A stretch of DNA of 64,000 nt from Dactylorhiza incarnata (lineage: Eukaryota > Streptophyta > Magnoliopsida > Asparagales > Orchidaceae): positions 2,046,001 through 2,110,000 of the forward strand of contig JAWHQI010000202.1 of NCBI GenBank assembly GCA_033032865.1. The letters run 5' to 3'. This document shows, in pieces, positions 12,467 through 21,764 of this stretch (its first letter is position 1; the number at the start of each line of letters is the position of its first letter). The notes beneath the pieces were generated by a model, which made no database searches, was not told the DNA's origin, and saw nothing but the letters and a program-made list of their open reading frames with translations. A program made the position numbers and the translations under genes.

Positions 12467-13349
12467 ACTTGCAAAATCCGCATTTTTGTGTACGCATATA
12501 TCTGATTTCTTTGCTGAACTATATGGTCACGAATCTGCACAAATATTTTCAAAAAAACAATTCTGAACAAGTTCACATTTTCCTCAAAATTTGAGCTCTG
12601 TCACTACCGCCCGACGATAGTTGGTTACCGCTGGCGGTAGTGGATATTTTCTAAATTTCCAGTTTTCTATTTCATTTTTTATTTTTTGATCCTGTTATTT
12701 TTTTTCAAATTCTAAAAACAAAAAAATCCATAAAACAAAACAAAATCCAACCAAAAACATGCTTTGTGTTTCTATATATCAAAACAAACTACAAAATTGA
12801 AAAACTAATTAAAACAACAAAAACATGCTTTACATTTGTTTTATTTTTGCTTTTAAAAAACTTAATTTTTTTATAAAAAAATGATGTGCTTTTCAAGTAT
12901 ACAAGGATGATATGGTCTATCTTGCCAAGTTTAGAATACAATGTTTCATTCTCTATTTCAAGTATCTTAATAACATTGTTTTGTATCACGCCTTGATCAT
13001 TATCTTATGTGTGCTTTGAAATTGGTTATAGATATCATGTGTAGTATTGCATATCATGCCTCTATGTATGAGTAAATGGTTTATATTTGATAATGACTTA
13101 TTCACTCACATGTTTTGATAAACTACATATGAATTTAATCAACTCTTACATGATTGTGTAGTGTAACAACCTAATGTTATTGTTATGCATGCCTAGTTGT
13201 ACCTACACCACAAGTAAAAATCTGTTTCATGCACCTATTTTTGAAGAAGTGTGTCTTTTCAAAACTCTTTTGTTTGCATATACAAGTGAATTCGGAGACC
13301 TTTATCGTTAAGCAAAAATTCAAATGAATAATTGACAAAGATAACTCCA

Positions 13350-13409
13350 CCAAGCACTACTCACCCTTCTGATAAGTCTTAATGAGCATTGTGAGATTGA
13401 GCACCTTGG
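13350..13409 (+). other. Conserved 3'-UTR motif, copy a (SIRE-1)
   Basis: It runs CCAAGCACTACTCACC ... GATAAGTCTTAATGAGC ... GAGCACCTTGG. Its ends can pair (CCAAG/CTTGG). Counterparts are at 25712 in SIRE-2 and, inverted, at 29902-29963 in TR-GAG. It is among the best-conserved non-coding sequence in these elements. Confidence 0.75.
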
Positions 13410-13509
13410 AGAGAATTGTAAAGTGCCTTGTTGCAAACACTTTTTTTCACTACTTCTTCTTGTACACCGGATCACAATAACTAAAATTCAAAATAATATT
13501 TGCGATTCC

Positions 13510-13570
13510 CCAAGCACTACTTTGCACCCTGATAAGTCTTAATAAGCATTGTGTGTGCAGAGCACCTTGG
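13510..13570 (+). other. Conserved 3'-UTR motif, copy b (SIRE-1)
   Basis: The second copy lies 160 bp downstream with the same core (CCAAGCACTACTTTGCACC ... AGCACCTTGG). Counterparts are at 25875 in SIRE-2 and, inverted, at 29732-29793 in TR-GAG. Confidence 0.75.
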
Positions 13571-14539
13571 TAGTTGTACTACTTTTCTATGTGCATTGAA
13601 AAACTTATATAACTTTGTGGGTAGAAGTAACTCTAAAAGCGCATTTTCAATAATATTATGTTTATTCCATTATACATGTCATGTGTTTTGATTAACTCAT
13701 ATTTATACTTTTATCAAAAACACTATTTTGTACACATCATTATCACTTGTACGCCTTCTACTCATGAGAATTGGAGTCTATTGCATACCTACATATATTC
13801 TCTAAATTCTTAAGTAAATGCACTAGATAGCTTTGCATGATCAGTACAATGTATAAGTGTACTTGATTTCTTAATTTAAGACATTGTATTCTTCTATCTT
13901 GTCTTGATATGTTGTATAATGCTTACATTTTTTCCGCTACGCCATGTGTACTCTTTATTGCTTACCTTTCAAATCAAGTGTATGGTTATGTTGAAACTGA
14001 AATCATTTTTTGTGTACTTAAATTGCTACAACATCTAATTTTTGTCTAACACTCTTAAGTATCTACTATGCTTCACAATTCCTATATAGATGTTCACTTC
14101 AAAAATATATTTCTTCATGCTTTCCACCTCTTTACTACTTGTGCGCTCGATCATGAATACGTTTTCCAAACAAGTGGTTTCTTTATGACAATTTCTTCAC
14201 ATTCTTTTTTCACTCCTATATTTATGGTATTTTCCCCTAAGCGTTTAACTCTTTATCATGTTCTTTCCCTCTCTACACTTTTATTGCACACGTTAACGCT
14301 TGACTTTCTCTCCACCCTCTTTTGATAATACCAAAAGGGGGAGAATAAATTTGAAAGAAATTCACATGTTTGGGGAGTCAAGTTCATAGGAATTTTTGTT
14401 GTAGGGGGAGCATTCACTTAGGGGGAGCATTCATTTAGGGGGAGCATTTGCACATGTCTTAAATTTCATGCTTATCCTTTTTAATAAACACAATTCCTAT
14501 CTTTTGAACTATTTCTTTCTAAAGGGATTTGTTATTATC

Positions 14540-14550
14540 AAAAGGGGGAG
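14540..14550 (+). other. Polypurine tract of SIRE-1
   Basis: AAAAGGGGGAG lies two bases before the 3' LTR, the plus-strand priming site. The flanking 'ttattatcaaaaggggg' is identical in SIRE-2 and, on the minus strand, in TR-GAG. Confidence 0.9.
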
Positions 14551-14552
14551 TT

Positions 14553-16277
14553 TGTTGGAACATGCTTTCCGCATCTCTTGGTTTGACAATAACAAATCCT
14601 ATTGAATTTGATCATACTTGCATTGTGTTTATAGTATGTAGGATCTTCAACATTCAATCCCCAAAGGAGTGTGAAAAAGAAAGACGTCGAAGCGGCATCA
14701 GGTTGATTATCTGTTGTTACCGCGATGCGGTAACACTACCGCTGGCTCTAGCGGTTCGACGAAATGGAAACTGCTGAGAACGAAACTGCGTTCGATGAAA
14801 TGTGAAGCCATTCGACGAAATGAAACTGTGTTCGACGAAAAGAGAAGTGCTCTACTGCGTAGCGCTAGAACTACCGCTGGCACTAGTGAATCAGAAACCG
14901 CTGAGAAGGAAACCGCTGAGAACGGGACTGGCGTTCGACAAAAAGAAAACTGCGTTCGACGAAATGGCATTCGATGAACTGCATGCTCTACCATGACATT
15001 CGACGAACTGCATGCTCTACCGCGGCGCTCGATAAAATGCAAGCTTTACCGCGGAGCGTTTGCACTACCGCAGGCACTAGTGTTCGTCCGACAAAATGAA
15101 AGCAGCGCTCGACAAAATGTGAGGCCGGTTCGACAAAGATGCGCCCAACGAAAAGAAATGTGCTCTACCGCAGAGCGTTAGCACTACCGCTGGCGCTAGC
15201 ATAAATGGAAATAATTAACAAGAAGGAAACAGTGGAGAAAAAGGAATGTCGACAGGATGCTATTTTGGCAAGTACTATCGCGCCGCGTTAAGGACTAACG
15301 CCCGACGGTAGTTTTTGGAATCCTACCGTCTGTATGTGATTGTGGAGCAAATATGGAAGGATATATTGGCTGAAGGAAGGCTATCTCGCTATCGCGGAGC
15401 GTTAGCGTTACAACGACATGCTAGTCGGAGCTCAAGATTTGGCTGTCAAAAGTTGCCTAAGTTGCCACGATCTGTGTGCTTGATCATTGCCTAATGTGGA
15501 TACCACGGGGAGGTAGTACTACTGCAGGCGGTAGTGGCTGACTCTATTTAAAGACGCGCGCCACCTCCATTGTTGCTTACTGTTGCTGAAGGAATTGAAG
15601 CCTTATATTCAGAGCACTCATGAGAGCCTTCTCCAAGCAGCCCGAAGAACTCCGTCAACATTTGTGAACACAAAGAACTTGAAGACCGATCCGATCGCAT
15701 CTACATCGACATCAAGTTCTTCTTTTGAGGGAGTTTTTAATTTGTGTTTTGGTTTAGTTTTCAAATTGTAACCTTTATATCTTTTGTTCGGTAGATGAAT
15801 TCGCCACACAACGACTAGGGCCTTGCGGGGACTAGGGGAAATTCGCCTCGCGTTGGCGACTAGGTCTAGGGTGTAGATCTAGGGAGTGCTCGAGGCCTTT
15901 CCGGTGAGGGAAGGGATAGAGCGGCTTGAGGCCTTATCTGGGGAGACATAGGCTATAGCAAACTGGTCCTTGGGAGAAGGGTCGAAATAGAAAACCAAAA
16001 GAGTTTTTCGTTGGTCGCCTCTTTCCAAGCGTCATTGGGAAAATTTTTGTAATCATAACTGTTTCAAATTAATATTAATGAAAATATGTTTATTTCTTCA
16101 TGTCTGATTCGTGCTCTCTGATTTTCTCTGTTTTAACCTAAACTTATTTTCTCTGTCGCTAACGCCGAGCGGTAACCCTACCTCTGGCGGTAGCAACAGA
16201 GAATTATTCTCTTTAATAATCAGAAAAAGTTTAAATCCCTTATTCACCCCCCTCTAAGGGCGCCTACAGATCCAATA
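14553..16277 (+). repeat. 3' LTR of SIRE-1
   Basis: This LTR (1,725 bp) is uninterrupted and matches the 5' LTR throughout with scattered substitutions. Its terminal dinucleotide CA is mutated to TA. TSD ATTTA follows at 16278. It contains a hairpin module at 16151-16201. Confidence 0.92.
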
Positions 16278-16282
16278 ATTTA

Positions 16283-16873
16283 CTACTTCTTTATATACAT
16301 ACATTTCTATAGTGATAGACAATCCTGTAGCTAGGCCATGTCATCTGCTTTGATATATACCCCTTGATGACCTCCACTTCATCCCTCCCACACGGTGCCT
16401 AAGAGCCACTAGAGATGGGTGTGGGAAAACGAGGCTTAGTAATTTTGACTAACGGTCCGTGGACCATAACATTTTAGGAGACCGAAGAGACGCAGCACAA
16501 CCAGAGGCTGGTGTAGATGGAGGCGGGCCAGTCTAGCACATGAGCACCAGTTTCAGGATCCGTGAGTGTTACTAGTAGATTTTGCTTCCTCGAGTGACCT
16601 TGTAGTGAGGACTTGATGTACTGGGCATGAGCCCTTTTTATTGCCACCTCTTATTCAGTTATTATCTGTGGACATCTCTTATTGTGATTTATATATTATG
16701 TGATGTGGACTTGAACTTATTTTTGGTTCAATTGTACTTTTCTTCATCTGTGATTGATATGGCCGGCAGGATCGACATTTTATAGTGGTGACCTTCTCGA
16801 GTGTTGGTATCACCGTAAAGCGGCGGTTCTGGGCATAAGACCCAGTTTTGTAGCAAAAAAATGGGGTCTTACA
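16283..16873 (+). repeat. H 5' LTR, right piece
   Basis: It continues the LTR broken at 4069 and matches 55816-56402: 'agacaatcctgtag', 'catcccaccc'-like blocks, and the tail ending GGGGTCTTACA at 16873. Confidence 0.8.
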
Positions 16874-16890
16874 AACTAGTATTAGAGGGA
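16874..16890 (+). other. Decayed primer binding site of H
   Basis: 'aactagtattagaggga' follows the LTR end directly. It keeps about nine of twelve bases of a Met-type site (TGGTATCAGAGC). Its position fits, but the match alone is weak. Confidence 0.45.
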
Positions 16891-16976
16891 AACCTCGATC
16901 CGAAGAAAAGAAGTCCACAAACTCTGGGTCACCCCGCGCGAGCTTAGTTTGAGAACAAACTAGCAAGGGAAGCAAT
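16891..16976 (+). other. H internal DNA before insertion J
   Basis: A short untranslated stretch with no recognisable coding. It ends in GCAAT (16972-16976), the target duplicated by solo LTR J; the sequence resumes at 40074. Confidence 0.6.
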
Positions 16977-17036
16977 TGTAACATCTCGACTTTTATTGGG
17001 TCACTAGACCCTAGTGATTCTAATAAAAGTAGGCCC

Positions 17037-18110
17037 GCGCAATAGAAAATGACCCGTTATAGGATTGTGTACTAGAGTACTCCGATTTGATTTTTGTCAG
17101 TTCCATTAGACTCATATAATCGATACGAGTGTAATGGAACTCGTTCCATTCCAATCCAAGGTCGTTTGGAGAAAACGACCATTTTGGGGTATTATTGTGC
17201 ATCGTAACTAAGTCGTTGGGGTACAGTGGCCAAATGTACTCCGATTTGACTTCCGTCAGTTCCGTTAGACTCGTATAATCGATACGAGTGTAATGGAACT
17301 CGTTCCATTTCAATCTGAGGTCGTTTGGAGAGAACGACCATTTTGGGGTATTATTGTGCGTCGCAACTAAGTCGTTGGGGTACATTGGCCAAATGTACTC
17401 CGATTTGACTTCCATCAGTTCCGTTAGACTCGTATAATTGATACGAGTGTAATGGAACTCGTTCCATTCCAATCCGAGGTTGTTTGGAGAAAACGACCAT
17501 TTTGGGGTATTATTGTGCGTCGCAACTAATTCGTTGGGGTACAGTGGCTAAATGTACTCTGATTTGACTTCCATCAGTTCCGTTAGACTCGTATAATCGA
17601 TACAAGTGTAATGGAACTCGTTCCATTCCAATCCGAGGTCGTTTGGAGAAAACGACCATTTTGGGGTATTATTGTGCGTCGCAACTAAGTCGTTGGGGTA
17701 CAATGGCCAAATGTACTCCGATTTGACTTCTGTCAGTTCCGTTAGACTCATATAATTGATACGAGTGTAATGGAACTTGTTCCATTACGATCCGAGGTCG
17801 TTTGGTGAAAACAACCATTTTGGGTATTATTGCGCGCCGCAACTAAGTCGTTGGGGTACATTGGCCAAATATACTCCGATTTGACTTCCTTCAGTTCCGT
17901 TAGACTCGTATAATCGATATGAGTGTAATGGAACACGTTCCATTTCAATCCGAGGTCGTTTGGAGAAAACGACCATTTTGGGTATTATTTTGCGTCGCTA
18001 CTAAGTCGTTGGGGTACAGTGACCAAATGTACTACGATTTGATTTCCGTCAGTTCCGTTAGACTCGTATAACCGATACGAGTGTAATGAAAATCTTTCCA
18101 TTTTGATCCG
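17037..18110 (-). repeat. 159-bp tandem array in solo LTR J
   Basis: There are seven starts of the unit 'gtactccgatttga', at 17077, 17236, 17395, 17554, 17713, 17871 and 18029. Spacing is 159 bp four times, then 158 twice. 159 is 53 codons, and on the minus strand frames stay open across units (17020-17472, 17548-17751, 17748-17948), giving a repeat with EWNEFHYTRIDYTSL and YPNDLV. No protein family is recognised. The open frame may simply follow from a repeat length divisible by three that lacks stops in one frame. Confidence 0.85.
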
Positions 18111-18260
18111 AGGTTATACGAAGAATATTCCTGTTTTGGATTATGTAGACCGCCTCGGCACAACGCACAAAATACGGAGCATGCGAACTCGGAATCGACC
18201 CCGATGAATTTTGATGGACCCCGGGACCATGGAGGACCCCTCCCTAATTTGACCTTGGTC

Positions 18261-18262
<2 letters not shown>

Positions 18263-18312
<50 letters not shown>
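18263..18312 (+). repeat. Poly-C run (50 nt)
   Basis: An uninterrupted C homopolymer lies inside J, followed by G-rich stretches (18346-18441). Run lengths are the least reliable part of an assembly, and the ORFs called across it are glycine/proline artefacts. Confidence 0.85.
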
Positions 18313-18315
<3 letters not shown>

Positions 18316-18464
18316 AACATGAAATTTTTGGCAAAAGAAAAGAAAATGGGGGGGTGGGGGGAGGGGGGCGAAGGGGGGGAGAGGTGCCCATGAATAGGCA
18401 GCCCCCCTATTAGGGTAAGGGAGGCGGGGGGGGGGGGGGGGTGAAAATATCCCCCACCCATCCC

Positions 18465-19772
18465 TGTTGGAACATGCTTTCCGCATCTCTTGGTTTGACA
18501 AAAACAAATCCTATTGTATTTGAGCATATTTGTTTTTTGTGTTTATAACATGCAGGATCCTGTGCATTCAAATCTCCATTGGAATATGTTGTGCTTTTAC
18601 TACCGTGGAGCATTAGCACTACCGCTGGCGCTAGCGAATCGACAAAATGGTGTTCGATGAAAATAGATGCCGTTCGACGAAATGGTATTCGACGAAAGTA
18701 GATGTCGTTCGACGAACTGGCGTTCGACGAAATGAGATGCGTTCGATGAAAAGAGATGTGCTCTACTACAGAGCGTTAGCACTACCGCTGGCGCTAGCAT
18801 AAATGGAAACAATTGACGGGAAGGAAACAATGGAGAAAAAGAAATGATTGGCGGGATGCATATTTAGCGTGCTCTACTGCGGCGCGGCATGTCTACCGCC
18901 CGACGTTAGCGTTACCACGACGTGCTAGGCGGAGCTCAAAGTTTGGTGCTCAATAGTTGCCTAAACTGCCATGATCCGTGTGCTTGATCATTGTCTAATG
19001 TGGCTACCGCGGGGTGGTAGTACTATCGCAAGCGGCAGCGACTGATTCTATTTAAAGACGCGTGCTTCCTCCGGTGTTGCTTGCTATTAGAGAACGAATT
19101 GAAGCCATATATTCAGAGCACTCTTGAGATCCTTCCCCAAGCAGCCCAAAGAACTCCGTCAACGTTCGTGAATGCAAAGAAATTGAAGACCGATCCGATC
19201 GCATCTACATCAACATCAAGTTCTTCTTTTGAGGGAGTTTTTTGTTTGTGTTTTGTTTTAGTTTTGAATTGTAACCTTTATATCTTTTGTTCGGTAGAGG
19301 AATTCGCCACACGACGACTAGGGCCTTGCGGGGACTAGGGGAAATTCGCCTCGCATTGGCGACTAGGTCTAGGGTGTAGATCTAGGGAGTGCTCGAGGCC
19401 TTTCTGGTGATAGATTGGCTAGAGCGGCTTGAGGCCATATCTGGGGAGAGATCGGCTAAAGCCAACCGGTTCGTGGGGATACGAGTCGGTATAGAAAACA
19501 AAAAGAGTTTTCATATTATTCACTTTGATTTCTAGCGTCATAGAAATCAAATTTTGTAATCAAGTTTATTAATGATAATATGTCTTTCTTCATCTCCGTT
19601 TCATGATCTCTGATTTCCATTACTATAACATAAATAGATTTTCTCTGTCACTAACGTCGAGCGGTAACACTACCGCTCACGGTAGCAACAGAGAATCATT
19701 TTTCATTTAAATATTCTAGAAAATCTTAGAACCCTTATTCACCCCCCTCTAAGGGCGCCTACAGATCCAACA
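18465..19772 (+). repeat. 5' LTR of SIRE-2
   Basis: This 1,308-bp LTR starts TGTTGGAACATGC and ends GATCCAACA. Compared with its 3' partner it lacks about 75 bp in U3 around 18895 (present at about 35700-35790). Hairpin module at 19643-19693. Confidence 0.92.
19643..19693 (+). other. Hairpin module in SIRE-2 5' LTR
   Basis: CTCTGTCACTAACG..GAGCGGTA pairs with TACCGCTCACGGTAGCAACAGAG-like right-arm sequence. It is in the same position relative to the LTR end as in SIRE-1. Confidence 0.75.
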
Positions 19773-19774
19773 AG

Positions 19775-19786
19775 TTGTATCAGAGC
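19775..19786 (+). other. Primer binding site of SIRE-2
   Basis: TTGTATCAGAGC lies two bases after the LTR and differs by one base from the initiator-Met site TGGTATCAGAGC. Confidence 0.88.
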
Positions 19787-19821
19787 GAGGTTATTCCAAT
19801 TCGGTCTAACAACTGGGAATA

Positions 19822-21761
19822 ATGACGCTCCGTGACCTCGCTTTCCATGAGGGGCAGGGAATAAGTAGACCTCCGCTATTTACCGGAACTGATTGTTATT
19901 ATTAGAGAATGCGTATGCGTTGTTTTTTGATAAACTTAGATCTAGATGTTTGGGCATGTGTTGAAACTACATACACTTCTCCTACATATATTGTTGGAGA
20001 AGTAACCATGGAAAAACCTAGGTATAGATGGGATGATGGAGATAAGGCTAGGTGTAAGAATAATGCGAAAGCAATGAATGTTTTTTTCTGTGCTCTTGAT
20101 AGGACTGAATTTAATAGAGTAAGTGCATGTGAAACTGCTTATGATATTTGGAACTTATTAGAAATAACGCATGAAGGTACCTCGCAGGTCAAAGACTCAA
20201 AACTATTCCAACTGGAATCTGAATTCGAGAGGTTCAGGATGGATCCGGATGAGGACGTCGACGTCATGTACACTCGATTCACCAAGATCGTCAATGCCTC
20301 AAAAATTCTTGGAAAAACTTTTTCAAGCGACGACTTGGTGAGAAAGATTCTTCGATCACTCCCACCAAAGTTCAATCCAAAGGTGACGGCGATTTCCAAA
20401 TCGCATGATCTTAGGGGGCTCCAAATTGAGAGCCTCATTGGGATCCTCAAAACCCATGAGGTAGAACTCAAGATTCAAGAGGAAGAGTACAACAAGGAGC
20501 CAAAGAAGAAAGCCTTGGCACTGAAGTCAAGAAAAGAAGACGACGATGAGGAAGATGACGAGGAGAGTCTCTTTGTGAAGAACTTCACTAAGTTCATGAA
20601 GAATCTGGAAAGGAGGAACACCTTCCAAAAATTTTTCCGAAAGGGCTCCTCATCCAAAAGAGAGAAGAAGGAGAAGTCTAGAGACGATGACGAAGAGTGG
20701 CCACCTCCCGAGTGCTTCCACTGTAGGAAGACCGGGCATATTAGAAGTCAATGCCCAAAATTCTTGAAGGAGCAAAAAGAAAAATGGCTTAAAGGAAAGG
20801 AAAAGAAGAAGGTCTTAAAAGCTGCAATATGGGATGACTCTTCCTCCGGGTGCTCAAGTAAATCAAGCTCAAGCGATGAAGATGAGACAAACTTGTGCCT
20901 TATGGGGAAAAGCAATGAATCAACCGACGATGAGTGCAGTGTCCAAAGCGACACTGAGGTAATCCCTTCTAACTATGATGATCTTTATTTCGAATACTTA
21001 AAAACTTGTAAATCTTTTGTCAAAAATTTAAAAGATGTTGATCTACTTAAAACTGAAAATAAAATCCTTTTAAAAGAAAATCAAAAATTAAATAAGGAAG
21101 TAATTGCCTTGGGAAAGGAGATTGAGTCTTGCCAAGAGAATGATGATCTTTTGGCAAGGACTAGCAAACTTGAAATTGATCTTTCTAACGCTCTCTCCAA
21201 TATCGAATCACTCTCGAAATAAAAGAGAGACTTAGAAAGAAATTTGAAACTCTCACTTTCTAATGTTGAAAATGAAAAGAAAAACTTTGCAAATAGATGC
21301 GGAAATTTAGTTAGTGAAAATTTTGCATTAAAAGCCCAAATCCATGACCTTAACTTAGCCATAGAAAAATTTGGTGTTGGCCAGAAAAGTCTTGATATGA
21401 TTTTGGCCAACCAAAGGCATGGTAGTGCAAAAACTGGGCTAGGTTATGTCTCTGCTAACTACCGCCTGACGGTAACAGTTAACGCTGGTGGTAGTAACAG
21501 AACTCATAATTCATGTAATAATCATAAATCTGGAATTTTTCCTGCTGATTCCCCATCCTCCAGCAAGAGTCCACAACAAAAACTGAAAAAGGTCTCAACC
21601 CCTTTTGTGTTATGTGCCAAGTGTCATCACTTCGTGCATATCTTGGAGTTTGCAGGATAAAGGGTCGATGTACTGTCAAGCAAATCTGGGTGCCTAAGGT
21701 TTCCACCTATTCTATGGGAGGAACCACTTGGGTATCCTGATCTTTACTCTCATCTCCTTGT
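19822..21761 (+). pseudogene. gag: gag of SIRE-2, broken
   Basis: Same product as the SIRE-1 gag. The ATG at 19822 lacks the codon-12 stop of SIRE-1, but a TAG replaces a Trp codon at about 19900. From 19909 the frame is open for 437 codons: UBN2-type core, acidic linker (EDDDEEDDEES), an intact first zinc knuckle (CFHCRKTGHIRSQC, about 20720-20760) and a coiled-coil-like Lys/Leu/Asn-rich stretch. A CAA-to-TAA stop at 21220 follows. The frame then continues (21223-21660) through an in-frame hairpin module (21449-21500). The second knuckle is damaged by a 1-bp loss near 21652, and a further TGA (about 21739) precedes the shared TAG at 21762. Confidence 0.88.
21449..21500 (+). other. Hairpin module inside SIRE-2 gag coding sequence
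   Basis: TCTGCTAACTACCGCC..ACGGTAAC pairs with GTTAACGCTGGTGGTAGTAA-type right arm across one base. The arms are about 24 nt. It encodes roughly 17 extra residues without breaking the frame. The SIRE-1 counterpart is at 9079-9125. Confidence 0.75.
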
Positions 21762-21764
21762 TAG

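Larger units (their letters stand above)
12467..14539 (+). other. Long 3' untranslated region of SIRE-1
   Basis: About 2.1 kb lie between the end of RNase H and the polypurine tract. SIRE elements often have an env-like ORF here, but the longest frame I see (14068-14325, 85 residues) has no recognisable domain and is AT-rich by composition. The region holds a hairpin module (12596-12645), a duplicated ~60-nt conserved motif (13350, 13510) and three AGGGGGAGC tracts (14400-14450). Confidence 0.8.
4070..16277 (+). mobile_element. SIRE-1: SIRE/Maximus-like Ty1-copia retrotransposon, defective
   Basis: It is bounded by TGTTGGAAC at the left and a mutated CCAATA (for CCAACA) at the right, with TSD ATTTA at 4065-4069 and 16278-16282. 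The order is 5' LTR, Met-type primer site, gag, protease, integrase, reverse transcriptase, RNase H (the copia order), a 2-kb 3' untranslated region without a long ORF, polypurine tract and 3' LTR. Gag has a UBN2-type domain and two zinc knuckles, which fits the SIRE lineage. Without the nested Tat solo LTR it is about 10.6 kb. Several stops and frameshifts make it non-autonomous. Confidence 0.93.

Noticed and set aside
12467..14539. Env-like gene expected in SIRE elements
   Set aside because: Neither copy has an open frame over about 90 codons here, nor membrane segments shared between copies.
17037..18110. Regular repeats considered as a CRISPR array
   Set aside because: Units are 159 bp with no distinct spacers, in a plant genome inside an LTR.
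18032..18527. Glycine- or proline-run ORFs around 18140-18520
   Set aside because: They are translations of the 50-C run and neighbouring G-rich tracts.
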